Assembly: GCF_030142045.1 (NCBI RefSeq)
Contig: NZ_CP126242.1
Span: 2,356,001-2,420,000 of the forward strand
Reading direction: 5' to 3'
DNA: 64,000 nucleotides
Source: Arthrobacter sp. zg-Y919
GTDB lineage: Bacteria > Actinomycetota > Actinomycetes > Actinomycetales > Micrococcaceae
Of the stretch, positions 32,644 to 41,823 are shown piece by piece. Both the position numbers and the translations under genes were made by a program. Each line of letters opens with the position of its first letter. The stretch's first letter is position 1. The notes under the pieces were generated by a model. It saw only the letters and a list, made by a program, of their open reading frames with translations, did not search any database and was not told the origin of the DNA.

Positions 32644-33582
32644 CTATTTGCGCTGCGCCCGGGTCAGCTCGGCCCTGAGTGCCAGGTGGGCGTCCGCCGG
32701 GTAGCGGACCTCTTCCAGCACCAGCGGGTGGGGCGGTGCCAGGAGCGATTTCGAGTCCCGGACCCGCGCAATCAGGCGTTCGGCCAGCCACTGGGGCCTC
32801 CGCTCCCCCGCGCCGACCAGCAGGGAACCGCCCACCAGCGACCGGACCATATTGTGACAGAAAGCATCTGCCTGGATGTGCGTGGTGACGATCCCGTCGG
32901 CTCCCCGGCGGAAGTCGAACTCCAGGAGTTCGCGCGTGGTGGTGGAGCCTGTCCGCGGCTTGCAGAACGACAGGAAGTCCCGGATCCCGAGGACTCCCGC
33001 GGCGGCTTCGTTCATCCGGTCGACGTCCAGGGGTGCTTTGAACCAGAGGGTGGTGTGCCGCGACAACGGGTCCCGGCTCTCCGGCAGGTCGCAGATGCGG
33101 TAGCTGTAGCGCCGCCACAGTGCCGAGAAACGGGCGTCGAAGCCTGCCGGGGCGGGGGCGGCCGACAGAACTTCCACGGCACCGCCCAAAGCGTCAATGG
33201 CACGCCGCTGGAGGCCGGCCTGCCGTGCCGGCATCGTCAGTTCCTTGTTCAGCACCCCGTGCAGCCTGCGCCGCAGGGACACCCCCGGGTCAAGGTCCCG
33301 TCCCCGGGCCAGTTCATGCCATTCGGCTTCGGTGAGGTCGAAGTGCACCACCTGTCCCCGGGCGTGCACGCCGGCGTCGGTCCTGCCCGCCACGGTCAAC
33401 CGGACGTGGCGGCGCAGCAGGACTTCCAGTGCGTCCTCAACCAGGCCCTGGATGGTCCGCAGGCCGGGCTGGGCGGCCCAGCCGGAGAAGGGGGCCCCGT
33501 CATACGCGAGGTCCATCCGGACGCGGAAAGGCCCGCCGTCCATTTCGGGGACGGCGGGCCTTTCAATAGTCATAGCACCCAT
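32644..33582 (-). CDS. truA: tRNA pseudouridine(38-40) synthase
   Basis: TruA isomerises uridines 38-40 in the anticodon arm of tRNA. The 312 residues contain MDLAYDGAPFSGWAAQPG, the catalytic Asp in VAGRTDAGVHARGQV and the C-terminal block FCHNMVRSLVGGSLLVGAGER. Actinobacterial TruA proteins are often longer than the E. coli form, as here. It follows rplQ by 29 bases. The exact start among three nearby ATG codons is uncertain. Confidence 0.95.
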   Translation of the reverse strand: MGAMTIERPAVPEMDGGPFRVRMDLAYDGAPFSGWAAQPGLRTIQGLVEDALEVLLRRHVRLTVAGRTDAGVHARGQVVHFDLTEAEWHELARGRDLDPGVSLRRRLHGVLNKELTMPARQAGLQRRAIDALGGAVEVLSAAPAPAGFDARFSALWRRYSYRICDLPESRDPLSRHTTLWFKAPLDVDRMNEAAAGVLGIRDFLSFCKPRTGSTTTRELLEFDFRRGADGIVTTHIQADAFCHNMVRSLVGGSLLVGAGERRPQWLAERLIARVRDSKSLLAPPHPLVLEEVRYPADAHLALRAELTRAQRK

Positions 33583-33611
33583 ATTAAGGGCACCGGGACG
33601 TCAGCGAAGAA

Positions 33612-34166
33612 TTACTTCTTCTCTTCGGTCTCTACGACTGCTTCGGGTGCCTCTTCAGCGGAGTCGGCAGACTCAGCGGAATCAGCGGAATCGGCGGACT
33701 CAGCGGAATCGGCAGATTCTGCGGAGTCAGCAGACTCAACGGCCGGAGCCGGAGCTGCGGCGGCTGCGGCGGTGCTGGCTTCAGCAACAACCGACTGCTT
33801 GGCCGAAAGGGGTTCCAGTACCAGCTCGATGACGGCCATGGGAGCGTTGTCGCCCTTGCGGTTGCCGATCTTGGTGATACGGGTGTAACCGCCGTCGCGC
33901 TTCTCGACTGCCGGAGCAATGTCGGTGAAGAGCTCGTGGACGATGCCCTTGTCGGAGATCAGGGCCAGGACGCGGCGGCGGGAGGACAGGTCCCCGCGCT
34001 TTGCGAACGTGATCAGGCGTTCTGCGTAGGGACGCAGACGCTTGGCCTTGGTCACCGTGGTGGTGATCTGCTTGTGCTCGAACAGCTGCGCGGCAAGGTT
34101 GGCCAGCATCAGGCGCTGGTGTGCCGGGCTGCCTCCGAGGCGCTTACCCTTGGTGGGTGTAGGCAT
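33612..34166 (-). CDS. rplQ: 50S ribosomal protein L17 with Ser-Ala-Asp/Glu repeat tail
   Basis: L17 lies near the exit tunnel of the large subunit. The core (about residues 1-120) is normal: [40 protein letters not shown] and [20 protein letters not shown]. The remaining 60 residues are an Ala-rich linker followed by about ten copies of Ser-Ala-Asp or Ser-Ala-Glu and an acidic end. The repeat is encoded by a 9-base tandem unit. It follows rpoA in the usual order. Confidence 0.97.
   Translation of the reverse strand: MPTPTKGKRLGGSPAHQRLMLANLAAQLFEHKQITTTVTKAKRLRPYAERLITFAKRGDLSSRRRVLALISDKGIVHELFTDIAPAVEKRDGGYTRITKIGNRKGDNAPMAVIELVLEPLSAKQSVVAEASTAAAAAAPAPAVESADSAESADSAESADSADSAESADSAEEAPEAVVETEEKK
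33661..33738. repeat. 9-base tandem repeat inside rplQ
   Basis: About eight or nine variants of a 9-base unit (GCGGAATCA and similar) encode the Ser-Ala-Asp/Glu repeats of L17. Units differ mainly at third positions. This is a coding minisatellite that could change in copy number without a frameshift. Confidence 0.85.
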
Positions 34167-34231
34167 TACATTTTCTCCTCAAACGGTGCCGTGCGGTGCT
34201 TCATAAGCCCGACGGCAAGAATTTGCTTCAG

Positions 34232-35242
34232 TTAGAGCTCGTCGTCCGAATACTCGGACTCGTCCTCTTCAATAGCTGCGGCACGGGCGGCCAGATCGAA
34301 CCCGGGAGGGGAATCCTTCAGGGACAGACCCAGTTCAACCAGCTTTGCCTTCACCTCGTCGATGGACTTCGCACCAAAGTTGCGGATGTCCATCAGGTCA
34401 GCCTCGGAGCGGGCTACGAGTTCACCCACAGTGTGGATGCCTTCACGCTTGAGGCAGTTGTACGAACGCACGGTCAGCTCGAGGTCTTCGATCGGCAGTG
34501 CCATATCGGCTGCCAGTGCGGCATCCGTGGGGCTCGGACCGATTTCGATACCTTCAGCGGCGGTGTTGAGTTCACGTGCCAGGCCGAACAGTTCAACCAG
34601 GGTGGTACCGGCAGAGGCGACGGCGTCGCGCGGTGCAATGGCATCCTTGGTTTCGACGTCGACAATCAGGCGGTCGAAGTCGGTGCGCTGCTCAACGCGG
34701 GTGGCCTCCACGCGGAAGGTCACCTTCAGGACCGGCGAGTAGATGGAGTCGACCGGGATGCGGCCGATCTCCTGGTCACCGGACTTGTTCTGGCTGGCCG
34801 ACACATAGCCGCGGCCGCGCTCGATGGTCAGTTCGAGTTCGAACTTGCCCTTCGAGTTCAGCGTGGCAATGTGCAGGTCGGGGTTGTGGAACTCCACGCC
34901 GGCCGGCGGAGCGATGTCCGCAGCCGTAACCACGCCGGGGCCCTGCTTGCGCAGGTAAGCCACAACGGGTTCGTCGTGCTCGGAGGAAACCGAGAGGTTC
35001 TTGACGTTCAGGATGATCTCGGTGACATCTTCCTTGACGCCGGGAACCGTCGTGAACTCGTGCAGCACGCCTTCGAGCCGGATGCTGGTTACAGCGGCAC
35101 CGGGGATGGAGGACAGCAGGGTACGACGGAGGGAGTTACCAAGGGTGTACCCGAAACCGGGCTCCAGGGGTTCAATGATGAACCGTGAGCGGTTGTCGGC
35201 TACGACTTCTTCAGTGAGGGTGGGGCGCTGTGCAATGAGCAC
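34232..35242 (-). CDS. rpoA: DNA-directed RNA polymerase alpha subunit
   Basis: Alpha dimers scaffold RNA polymerase assembly and the C-terminal domain contacts UP elements and activators. The N-terminal domain shows [20 protein letters not shown] and the C-terminal domain shows [20 protein letters not shown] and [18 protein letters not shown] use the GTG at 35242 (336 residues, (M)LIAQRPTL) because AAAGGA lies seven bases upstream of it; an ATG two codons earlier is the alternative. rpsD, often located just upstream, is missing. Confidence 0.97.
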   Translation of the reverse strand: MLIAQRPTLTEEVVADNRSRFIIEPLEPGFGYTLGNSLRRTLLSSIPGAAVTSIRLEGVLHEFTTVPGVKEDVTEIILNVKNLSVSSEHDEPVVAYLRKQGPGVVTAADIAPPAGVEFHNPDLHIATLNSKGKFELELTIERGRGYVSASQNKSGDQEIGRIPVDSIYSPVLKVTFRVEATRVEQRTDFDRLIVDVETKDAIAPRDAVASAGTTLVELFGLARELNTAAEGIEIGPSPTDAALAADMALPIEDLELTVRSYNCLKREGIHTVGELVARSEADLMDIRNFGAKSIDEVKAKLVELGLSLKDSPPGFDLAARAAAIEEDESEYSDDEL

Positions 35243-35361
35243 TTGCATTTCCTTTCAGCGAGCATCCGCTATATGACGCAACACAAATGGTGGAAACGAC
35301 GACGACGGGTCTTCCGCGGGCGTCTTGGACGGCTAACAGCCAGCCCGGGACCGGGGACCTG

Positions 35362-35400
35362 CGGCGGGCAGGCCACTTCGGAAAGTGGCCGTGCCCGCCG
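35362..35400 (-). other. strong stem-loop between rpsK and rpoA
   Basis: CGGCGGGCAGGCCACTT and its complement form a 17-bp stem with one bulged base and a 4-base loop. It sits in the 178-base gap before rpoA. No T-tract follows, so it may be an attenuator, a processing site or a protein-binding leader. The gap has no open frame. Confidence 0.75.
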
Positions 35401-35426
35401 GAGGAAACCCGGAACCGCAGTGCTGC

Positions 35427-35828
35427 TTATACGCGGCGGCGCTTCGGGGGACGGCAACCGTTGTGCGCGCTCGGGGTGACATCCGAAATGGAGCCAACCT
35501 CCAGGCCGGTGGCCTGGAGCGAGCGGATAGCGGTTTCGCGGCCGGAGCCCGGACCCTTCACGAAGACGTCGACCTTGCGGACGCCGTGCTCCTGTGCGCG
35601 CTTAGCGGCAGCTTCAGCAGCCATCTGAGCAGCGAACGGGGTGGACTTACGGGAGCCCTTGAAGCCAACCTCACCGGCGGAAGCCCATGAGATAACAGCA
35701 CCGGACGGGTCCGTGATGGACACGATGGTGTTGTTAAAAGTGCTCTTGATATGCGCCTGGCCGAGCGCGATATTCTTCTTATCCTTGCGACGCGGCTTGC
35801 GGACCGCTCCACGAGTCTTGGGGGGCAT
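35427..35828 (-). CDS. rpsK: 30S ribosomal protein S11
   Basis: S11 lies on the platform of the small subunit, near the mRNA exit. The 133 residues include the block [20 protein letters not shown], the region [20 protein letters not shown] and the C-terminal basic end [11 protein letters not shown]. It follows rpsM by 66 bases in the alpha operon. Confidence 0.98.
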   Translation of the reverse strand: MPPKTRGAVRKPRRKDKKNIALGQAHIKSTFNNTIVSITDPSGAVISWASAGEVGFKGSRKSTPFAAQMAAEAAAKRAQEHGVRKVDVFVKGPGSGRETAIRSLQATGLEVGSISDVTPSAHNGCRPPKRRRV

Positions 35829-35894
35829 TACTTCTCCTACAAAGAGTTTGGTTTAGGTGGCCCGGATTCGGGCCGTGGCCGAAAGACCGCTTAT

Positions 35895-36272
35895 TTAGCG
35901 GCCGGCCTTCTTCTTACCGGCAACGGTGCGCTTCGGGCCCTTGCGGGTACGAGCGTTGGTCTTCGTGCGCTGTCCGTGGACGGGCATGCCGCGGCGGTGC
36001 CGGATGCCCTGGTAGCTGCCGATTTCGACCTTGCGGCGGATGTCGGCGGCCACCTCACGGCGGAGGTCACCCTCAACCTTGAAGTTGCCCTCGATGTAGT
36101 CACGCAGCTGAACGAGTTCAGCATCCGTGAGGTCCTTGACGCGAGTTTCCGGGCTGATGCCGGTCTCTACAAGGGTCTGCTCTGCACGGGTCTTGCCCAC
36201 GCCGTAGATGTAGGTAAGCGCAATCACTACCCGCTTTTCGCGGGGAATGTCAACGCCAGCGAGACGTGCCAT
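35895..36272 (-). CDS. rpsM: 30S ribosomal protein S13
   Basis: S13 is in the small-subunit head, bridging to the large subunit and touching tRNA. The 125 residues begin [20 protein letters not shown] and carry [12 protein letters not shown] and the C-terminal [20 protein letters not shown]. It follows rpmJ. The 199-base gap 36273-36471 between them holds a small palindrome (36414-36426) and a weak promoter-like pair, but no gene. Confidence 0.98.
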   Translation of the reverse strand: MARLAGVDIPREKRVVIALTYIYGVGKTRAEQTLVETGISPETRVKDLTDAELVQLRDYIEGNFKVEGDLRREVAADIRRKVEIGSYQGIRHRRGMPVHGQRTKTNARTRKGPKRTVAGKKKAGR

Positions 36273-36471
36273 ATCGGCGGTTCTCCTTTGGTTATTACCG
36301 GAGGTCTGAAGCAGTGCGTCCCTGTTGCCAGGTCCCCGGCCTCCGTACCGGGGGTATGCGTCACGCGTATAGACGCTGCACTGCCATATTGAATTAACTA
36401 CGCGTGGGCTGATCCCTGAATCAGGGGCCCTCTTACCGTTGCCCTTGCGGACTCCGGAGCAGAAAGGCTGA

Positions 36472-36585
36472 TTAGCCCTGGCGCTGCTTGTGGCGCGGGT
36501 TCTCGCAGATCACCATGACTCGACCGTTACGGCGAATCACCTTGCACTTATCGCAGATCTGCTTGACGCTCGGCTGGACCTTCAT
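36472..36585 (-). CDS. rpmJ: 50S ribosomal protein L36
   Basis: L36 is a 37-residue zinc-ribbon protein of the large subunit. It reads [19 protein letters not shown] and continues through [18 protein letters not shown], with the zinc ligands CxxC, Cys and His in place. This is the zinc-binding (C+) form rather than the zinc-free paralogue. It lies between infA and rpsM, as is usual. Confidence 0.97.
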   Translation of the reverse strand: MKVQPSVKQICDKCKVIRRNGRVMVICENPRHKQRQG

Positions 36586-36669
36586 GGTTTTCCTTTGCGT
36601 GGTTGCAGGGTTGAGCTTGAACGGCCGGCACACCGGCAGTGCCGGTACGCTGTCCGTCTTTGCAGCGGT

Positions 36670-36891
36670 TTATTTGTAGCGGTAGACGATGCGACCCCGG
36701 GTGAGGTCGTACGGGCTAAGTTCCACCACAACGCGGTCTCCTGGGAGGATGCGAATGTAGTGTTGACGCATCTTTCCCGAGATGTGTGCGAGCACAATGT
36801 GGCCGTTGGCCAGCTCAACGCGGAACATCGCGTTGGGCAGGGCTTCGTTTACCGAGCCCTCGATCTCAATGACGCCGTCTTTCTTGGCCAT
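36670..36891 (-). CDS. infA: translation initiation factor IF-1
   Basis: IF-1 occupies the A site of the 30S subunit during initiation. The 73-residue S1/OB-fold protein begins [20 protein letters not shown] and contains [20 protein letters not shown]. The start at 36891 is certain from the family; an upstream in-frame extension is not coding. It heads the alpha operon and is followed by rpmJ. Its promoter should lie in 36892-37062 but no clear pair was found. Confidence 0.98.
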   Translation of the reverse strand: MAKKDGVIEIEGSVNEALPNAMFRVELANGHIVLAHISGKMRQHYIRILPGDRVVVELSPYDLTRGRIVYRYK

Positions 36892-37062
36892 ATCCTCCGC
36901 TAACGTCTGTGTCCCCGGCAGATCACCGGAAACGGTTTTTCGAATGTGGCAGCTCCACCTGCCGGGCCAACCGCTTCGGCACACAAGGCATCGAAAGCGG
37001 TCAATCCGGGCACGAATGTAGAGACAACCAACAGATAACTCTACGGGAAGACCCCCCATAAG

Positions 37063-37290
37063 TTAAATCGCCCGCGCTGTCCAGTTCCTGCCGCGGGTGT
37101 TTCCCCACCCCGTCAAGGCCCCGGTGCGGTTGGTGACAATCCCGTCCGCCCCCGCATCCGCAGCTGCCGCCTACCGCGCCGGGCCAGCGTCCACGGATAC
37201 ACTGCGAGCCCGTCGGCACGCATCCGCAGGCCCGCAGCTCCGGCAAACGCCGGAAGGGTGTTCCCCGTGGCATCCCGCGTTGTTCACCCA
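37063..37290 (-). pseudogene. remnant of a glycerophosphodiester phosphodiesterase gene
   Basis: On the minus strand two frames together read like the C-terminal end of a GDPD-family protein. One frame gives ATGNTLPAFAGAAGLRMRAD then GLAVYPWTLARRG. After a frame change, the other gives ADAGADGIVTNRTGALTGWG and runs to a stop at 37063. ADAGADGIVTNR is the usual end of the GDPD barrel (DGI(I/V)TNRP). The N-terminal catalytic half is absent. The rest of 36892-37442 holds only the map terminator and the infA upstream region. Confidence 0.5.
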
Positions 37291-37340
37291 GGGCCTGTTT
37301 GTCCACGGGCTGGGCGGGGCCCGTCCCGCATCCGCCCCGC

Positions 37341-37389
37341 ATAAACAGTCAGGCCCCGTTCCGGGTGGGAACGGGGCCTGACTGTTTAT
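37341..37389. terminator. terminator of the secY-adk-map unit
   Basis: A perfect 22-base inverted repeat (37341-37362 with 37368-37389) has a 5-base loop and AT-rich ends (ATAAACAGTC on one arm and GACTGTTTAT on the other). It begins 54 bases after the map stop on the minus strand. The T-rich end lets it act in either direction. Confidence 0.9.
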
Positions 37390-37442
37390 CCTGCTGTATC
37401 CGCATGCTGTATCCGCCTGCGGATTACAGCTGCGGCGGATTC

Positions 37443-38267
37443 CTACGGAATCGGAACCGGTGTGACGCCCAGCGGTTCAAGCCGGGAGGCGCCGCCGTCG
37501 GGCGATGTGAGCACCCAGATCCCCTTTTCATGGATCGCAACGGAATGCTCCCACTGGCTGGACCGGCTGCCGTCTTCAGTGACAACCGTCCAGTCGTCAT
37601 CGAGCGTGCGGGTGAGGATCTTGCCGCGAACCAGCATCGGTTCGATGGCCAGGCACAGCCCCGGACGCAGCTTGGGGCCGCGGTGTCCGGTCCGGTAGTT
37701 CAGCACATCCGGTGCCTGGTGCATTTCGCTGCCGATGCCGTGGCCGACGTAATCCTCCAGGATGCCCAGGCGCTTGCCCGGGACGCTGCTGACGTAGTCA
37801 TCCACCGCCTCGCCGATGTCACCTACGAACTTGCCCTTAGCGGCGGCGGCGATGCCGTGCCACATGGCGTTCTCAGTGACGTCGGACAGGCGCTGGTCCT
37901 CGGGGTCGGGGGTGCCCACAATGACGGTGCGCGCCGAGTCCGAGTGCCAGCCGTTCACGACGGCCCCGCCGTCGATGGAGATGATGTCGCCGTCCTGCAG
38001 GACCCGGTCCCCCGGGATGCCGTGGACAACTTCCTCATTCACGGACGTGCAGACCGTGGCCGGGTAGTCGTAGTACCCCAGGAAATTGGAGGTGGCTCCC
38101 GCTTCCTTGAGTACCCGGGCAAACACCGCGTCGATTTCCCGGGTGCTGACTCCCACGTCGGCGGCCTTGACGGCTGCGTCGAGCGCGGAGATCAATACCA
38201 GGCCGGCGTCACGCATGATGCGCATCTGCTCGTTGGTTTTGTATTCGATTCGGGGTTGGCCGAACAT
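37443..38267 (-). CDS. map: type I methionine aminopeptidase
   Basis: Map removes the initiator Met from new proteins. The 274 residues include the metal ligands of the pita-bread fold: two Asp in ISIDGGAVVNGWHSDSA, His in YVGHGIGSEMHQ, Glu in LAIEPML and Glu in SQWEHSVAIHE. It follows adk by 47 bases, the usual secY-adk-map order in actinobacteria. Confidence 0.97.
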   Translation of the reverse strand: MFGQPRIEYKTNEQMRIMRDAGLVLISALDAAVKAADVGVSTREIDAVFARVLKEAGATSNFLGYYDYPATVCTSVNEEVVHGIPGDRVLQDGDIISIDGGAVVNGWHSDSARTVIVGTPDPEDQRLSDVTENAMWHGIAAAAKGKFVGDIGEAVDDYVSSVPGKRLGILEDYVGHGIGSEMHQAPDVLNYRTGHRGPKLRPGLCLAIEPMLVRGKILTRTLDDDWTVVTEDGSRSSQWEHSVAIHEKGIWVLTSPDGGASRLEPLGVTPVPIP

Positions 38268-38314
38268 GTGTCTTCTAACTTTTTCTAGCGGATAACTTGC
38301 AGCGCCGGGACTTC

Positions 38315-38887
38315 TTAGCGCAGGTCCTTCAAGGCTTCCATAACGCGCTCGGTGACTTCATCGATGGCACCGAGGCCGTCCACCCGGGTCACGATTCCGC
38401 GGTCCTCGTAGCGGGCCACGACGTCGGACGTCTGCTTCTTGTAGAGGTCCAGGCGGTGCCGGATAACGTCTTCGTTGTCGTCGCTGCGGCCTTCAACCTC
38501 GGCACGGCGCAGCAGCCGGGCAACCAGCTCGTCGTCGTCGGCGGTCAGCAGCAGCACTGCGTCGAGCTTCTGGCCGTTGCCGGCGAGGATGTCGTCCAGC
38601 TCCTCGACCTGCGCCACGGTGCGCGGGTAGCCGTCCAGGAGGAAGCCGGGCTCGACGTCGCCGTCGGCCAGCCGGGTGCGGACCATGGCGTTGGTGACGC
38701 TGTCCGGAACGAAGTTGCCGGCGTCGATGTACTTCTTGGCTTCTACGCCCAGGGGTGTTCCGCCCTTGACGTTCGTGCGGAAAATGTCGCCGGTCGATAT
38801 TGCCGTGACACCGAGGCGGTCGGAAATCCGAGCAGCCTGAGTTCCTTTACCGGCGCCGGGAGGCCCGATAATGAGCATTCTTGTCAT
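38315..38887 (-). CDS. adk: adenylate kinase, short form
   Basis: Adk balances AMP, ADP and ATP. The 190 residues carry the P-loop IIGPPGAGKGTQAARIS at the N-terminus and LLDGYPRTVAQVEELD. The protein lacks the zinc-type LID insert, as in other actinobacterial short forms. It overlaps secY by four bases (ATGA), so the two are translationally coupled. Confidence 0.97.
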   Translation of the reverse strand: MTRMLIIGPPGAGKGTQAARISDRLGVTAISTGDIFRTNVKGGTPLGVEAKKYIDAGNFVPDSVTNAMVRTRLADGDVEPGFLLDGYPRTVAQVEELDDILAGNGQKLDAVLLLTADDDELVARLLRRAEVEGRSDDNEDVIRHRLDLYKKQTSDVVARYEDRGIVTRVDGLGAIDEVTERVMEALKDLR

Positions 38888-40194
38888 CGCAATAACCCTT
38901 CGTAGTGACGTTGCTGGAGCTGCGCGTCAATTTGTTTAACCGTTTCCAGTCCCACACCAACCATGATGAGGATTGACGTTCCGCCGAACGGGAAGTTCTG
39001 GTTAGCTCCAACCAACACCAGAGCAATCAGCGGGATCAGGGCGACAAAGCCCAGGTACAGGGCGCCGGGCAGCGTGATCCGGGAGAGCACGTACTGCAGG
39101 TATTCGGCGGTGGGGCGGCCTGCCCGGATGCCCGGGATGAAGCCGCCGTATTTCTTCATGTTCTCCGAGACCTCGTCCGGGTTGAACGTGATGGAGACGT
39201 AGAAGTACGTGAAGAAGACGATCAGCAGGAAGTACACCAGCATGTACAGCGGGTGGTCGCCGCTGACGAGGTAGTTGTTGATCCATACCACCCAGCCCGG
39301 AGGCGTTCCTTCGCTGGGCGTATTGAACTGCGCCAGCAGGCTCGGCAGGTAGAGCATGGAGGACGCGAAGATCACGGGGATCACGCCGGCCATATTCACC
39401 TTGATGGGAATGTAGGTGTTCGTGCCGCCGACGGTCCGCCGGCCGATCATCCGCTTGGCGTACTGCACCGGGATGCGGCGCTGCGACTGTTCCACGAAGA
39501 TGACCAGGGCAACCGTCAGGACGCCGACGGCGATCACGGCCAGGAAGATGGTCCAGCCCTGGGCGCTGAGGATGGCACCGAGTGCGCTGGGGAAGGATGC
39601 GGCGATCGAGGTGAAGATCAGCAGCGACATGCCGTTGCCCACGCCCTTCTCCGTCACGAGTTCGCCCATCCACATGATGACGCCGGTACCGGCGGTCAGG
39701 GTGACGATCAGGAGGAGGATGGTGACCAGGTTGTCGTCCGGGATGACCGGCAGGGTGCACTGGTTGTTGAAGAGTGCGCCCGAGCGGGCCAGGGAAACGA
39801 CGGTGGTTGCGTTAAGCAGGCCCAGCGCGATGGTGAGGTACCGCGTGTACTGGGTCAGCTTGGACTGCCCCTGCTGGCCTTCGTCATAGAGGGCCTGGAA
39901 GTGGGGGATCACCACGCGCAGCAGCTGAACAATGATGCTGGCGGTGATGTACGGCATGATGCCGAGGGCAAAGATGGAGACCTGCAGCAGCGCACCGCCG
40001 CTGAAAAGATTGACGAACTGGTAGATACCACCCGAGGTGGCACCCAGATTCAAGCACTGCTGCACATTGCCGTAGTCAACACCCGGGGCCGGGATAAAAG
40101 CACCCATGCGGAAGATAGTGATGATTCCCAGCGTAAACAACAGCTTGCGTCGCAGATCCGGCGTCCGGAAAGCCCGGCCAATAGCGCTAAGCAA
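38884..40194 (-). CDS. secY: protein translocase subunit SecY
   Basis: SecY is the channel subunit of the general secretion machinery in the cell membrane. The 436 residues form ten membrane segments, starting at LRRKLLFTLGIITIFRMGAF. The plug region, GMSLLIFTSIAASFPSALG and the cytosolic loop RRIPVQYAKRMIGRRTVGG, where ribosome and SecA bind, are all recognisable. It follows rplO after a 246-base gap with a strong hairpin, so it may have its own promoter. Confidence 0.98.
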   Translation of the reverse strand: MLSAIGRAFRTPDLRRKLLFTLGIITIFRMGAFIPAPGVDYGNVQQCLNLGATSGGIYQFVNLFSGGALLQVSIFALGIMPYITASIIVQLLRVVIPHFQALYDEGQQGQSKLTQYTRYLTIALGLLNATTVVSLARSGALFNNQCTLPVIPDDNLVTILLLIVTLTAGTGVIMWMGELVTEKGVGNGMSLLIFTSIAASFPSALGAILSAQGWTIFLAVIAVGVLTVALVIFVEQSQRRIPVQYAKRMIGRRTVGGTNTYIPIKVNMAGVIPVIFASSMLYLPSLLAQFNTPSEGTPPGWVVWINNYLVSGDHPLYMLVYFLLIVFFTYFYVSITFNPDEVSENMKKYGGFIPGIRAGRPTAEYLQYVLSRITLPGALYLGFVALIPLIALVLVGANQNFPFGGTSILIMVGVGLETVKQIDAQLQQRHYEGLLR

Positions 40195-40244
40195 GCGTCC
40201 TCCTGAGGTTTGGAAAGTCCAATGCGGACTTGTGACAGAAACAG

Positions 40245-40250
40245 AGTCTA
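40245..40250 (-). promoter_or_regulatory. possible -10 element for secY
   Basis: TAGACT on the minus strand lies 51 bases before the secY start, downstream of the hairpin that seems to end the spc operon. The same hexamer occurs before tuf (with a -35), rpsL and rpsJ. No good -35 partner is visible here. Confidence 0.35.
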
Positions 40251-40310
40251 GCCGCTCGCGGCCCGTACTGCGTTAACGGCGTACGGAGCGCGGTAGTTGC
40301 CTTAAACGGA

Positions 40311-40354
40311 ACTGAACTCCCGGCGGACCGGGTTGGGTCCGCCAGGAGTTCAGT
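40311..40354 (-). terminator. hairpin between rplO and secY
   Basis: ACTGAACTCC-C-GGCGGACC pairs with GGTCCGCC-A-GGAGTTCAGT, giving 18 base pairs around one mismatch, with a 6-base loop. On the minus strand it is followed by TTCCGTTT. It is placed 87 bases after the rplO stop and probably ends, or reduces, transcription of the spc operon before secY. Confidence 0.75.
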
Positions 40355-40440
40355 GGTGAATCAGTGGATCGTGCAGCCCTCCCCCGCCGGGCGCCTTACG
40401 CGTCCGGCAGGGGTGGGCAGCAGAACCGCCACGCAGGTCT

Positions 40441-40896
40441 TTAGACCGCGGTGGTGGATCCGCCGGCTGCAGCGATCTTTTCGGCAGCGCTGGCGGAGAA
40501 GGCGTTGGCCGAGACATCAACCTTGACGGTGATGTCGCCGGAGCCGAGAACCTTCACGGGCTGGTTCTTGCGAACCGCACCCTTGGCAACCAGTGCTTCG
40601 ATGGTCACGGCGCCGCCTTCGGGGAACAGCTCCGAGATCTTGTCCAGGTTAACAACCTGGAACTCGACCCGGAACGGGTTCTTGAAGCCGCGCAGCTTCG
40701 GCAGGCGCATGTGCAGCGGAAGCTGCCCGCCTGCGAAACCGGCCTTGATCTGGTAGCGGGCAGCCGTACCCTTGGTACCGCGGCCTGCCGTCTTACCCTT
40801 GGAACCTTCACCGCGGCCTACACGGGTCTTGGCCGTCTTGGCACCGGGTGCCGGACGCAGGTGGTGGACCTTGAGAGTCTTGATTTCTTCGGGCAT
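40441..40896 (-). CDS. rplO: 50S ribosomal protein L15
   Basis: L15 helps assemble the large-subunit core. From the ATG at 40896 it has 151 residues, beginning [20 protein letters not shown], with the Gly/Lys-rich segment [19 protein letters not shown] and the hydrophobic [17 protein letters not shown]. An upstream in-frame ATG overlaps rpmD and is rejected. It is the last gene of the spc unit. Confidence 0.97.
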   Translation of the reverse strand: MPEEIKTLKVHHLRPAPGAKTAKTRVGRGEGSKGKTAGRGTKGTAARYQIKAGFAGGQLPLHMRLPKLRGFKNPFRVEFQVVNLDKISELFPEGGAVTIEALVAKGAVRKNQPVKVLGSGDITVKVDVSANAFSASAAEKIAAAGGSTTAV

Positions 40897-40897
40897 G

Positions 40898-41110
40898 TTA
40901 CTTCGCCTCCTCAACCTTCACGAGGTGCGGAACCGTGTTGATCATGCCAACGGTCACGGCATCAGCAGTACGGACAACAGAGTCGCCGATGTGCTTGAGG
41001 CCAAGTGAACGCAGCGTGTCGCGCTGATTCTGCTTACCACCGATGGTGGACTTGATCTGAGTGATTTCCAGCCGAGCCGTGCTAACGACAACGTTCTTCG
41101 GAGTCGACAT
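40898..41110 (-). CDS. rpmD: 50S ribosomal protein L30
   Basis: L30 is a small protein of the large subunit. The 70 residues carry [27 protein letters not shown] sequence and the end HLVKVEEAK. It shares one base with the rpsE stop (TGATG), so it is coupled to S5 translation. Confidence 0.97.
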   Translation of the reverse strand: MSTPKNVVVSTARLEITQIKSTIGGKQNQRDTLRSLGLKHIGDSVVRTADAVTVGMINTVPHLVKVEEAK

Positions 41111-41823
41111 CAGGCACCTGCCTTCTGCATGTTGCGGAGCATCGCGTAGGGAACAACCCGGTCGAGCGGAAGGCCGCGGCGTGCTGCCACTGCCTGGGGC
41201 TCTTCGAGGCGCTTCAGCGCGTCAACCGTGGCGTGCACGATGTTGATCGCGTTGGAGGACCCGAGCGACTTGGACAGGACGTCGTGGATACCGGCGCATT
41301 CGAGAATGGCACGGACCGGACCACCGGCGATAACGCCGGTACCCGGGGAAGCCGGACGCAGCAGGACAACGCCTGCGGCAGCTTCACCCTGGACGAGGTG
41401 CGGGACGGTTCCACCGATGCGGGGGACGCGGAAGAAGGACTTCTTGGCTTCTTCAACGGCCTTCGCGATAGCGGAGGGAACTTCCTTTGCCTTGCCGTAG
41501 CCAACGCCGACCATGCCGTTGCCGTCTCCGACAACAACGAGGGCGGTGAAGCTGAAGCGACGGCCACCCTTGACCACCTTGGCAACGCGGTTGATGGTCA
41601 CGACGCGTTCAATGAACTTGTCCTTCTCATCGTTGCGTCCGCCATCGCGGCCACCGCGGCCACCGCGTTCTCCGCGGCCTCCACGGTCGGAGCCGCGCTG
41701 CTCGCCCCGACGTCCGCCGCGGCGGTCGTCAGTGGCGGGAGCTGCAGCGTCCTTGGTCTCAGTTGCCTCAGCAGCTGTAGCTTCAGTCACCTGATTTTCC
41801 TTTTCCTTGTTTACCTCGGTCAC
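41110..41823 (-). CDS. rpsE: 30S ribosomal protein S5 with RGG-rich N-terminal extension
   Basis: S5 shapes the mRNA entry channel and decoding fidelity. The conserved body begins near residue 70 ([21 protein letters not shown]) and includes [18 protein letters not shown] and the C-terminal [15 protein letters not shown]. The first 70 residues are extra: an Ala/Thr/Glu-rich part, then an Arg-Gly-Gly-rich part (about residues 34-63). The start is GTG and overlaps the rplR stop (GTGA). Confidence 0.97.
   Translation of the reverse strand: MTEVNKEKENQVTEATAAEATETKDAAAPATDDRRGGRRGEQRGSDRGGRGERGGRGGRDGGRNDEKDKFIERVVTINRVAKVVKGGRRFSFTALVVVGDGNGMVGVGYGKAKEVPSAIAKAVEEAKKSFFRVPRIGGTVPHLVQGEAAAGVVLLRPASPGTGVIAGGPVRAILECAGIHDVLSKSLGSSNAINIVHATVDALKRLEEPQAVAARRGLPLDRVVPYAMLRNMQKAGA

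Noticed and set aside
37097..37381. 94-codon plus-strand frame between infA and map
   Set aside because: It lies opposite the decayed GDPD remnant and runs into the perfect terminator palindrome; it has no ribosome site.
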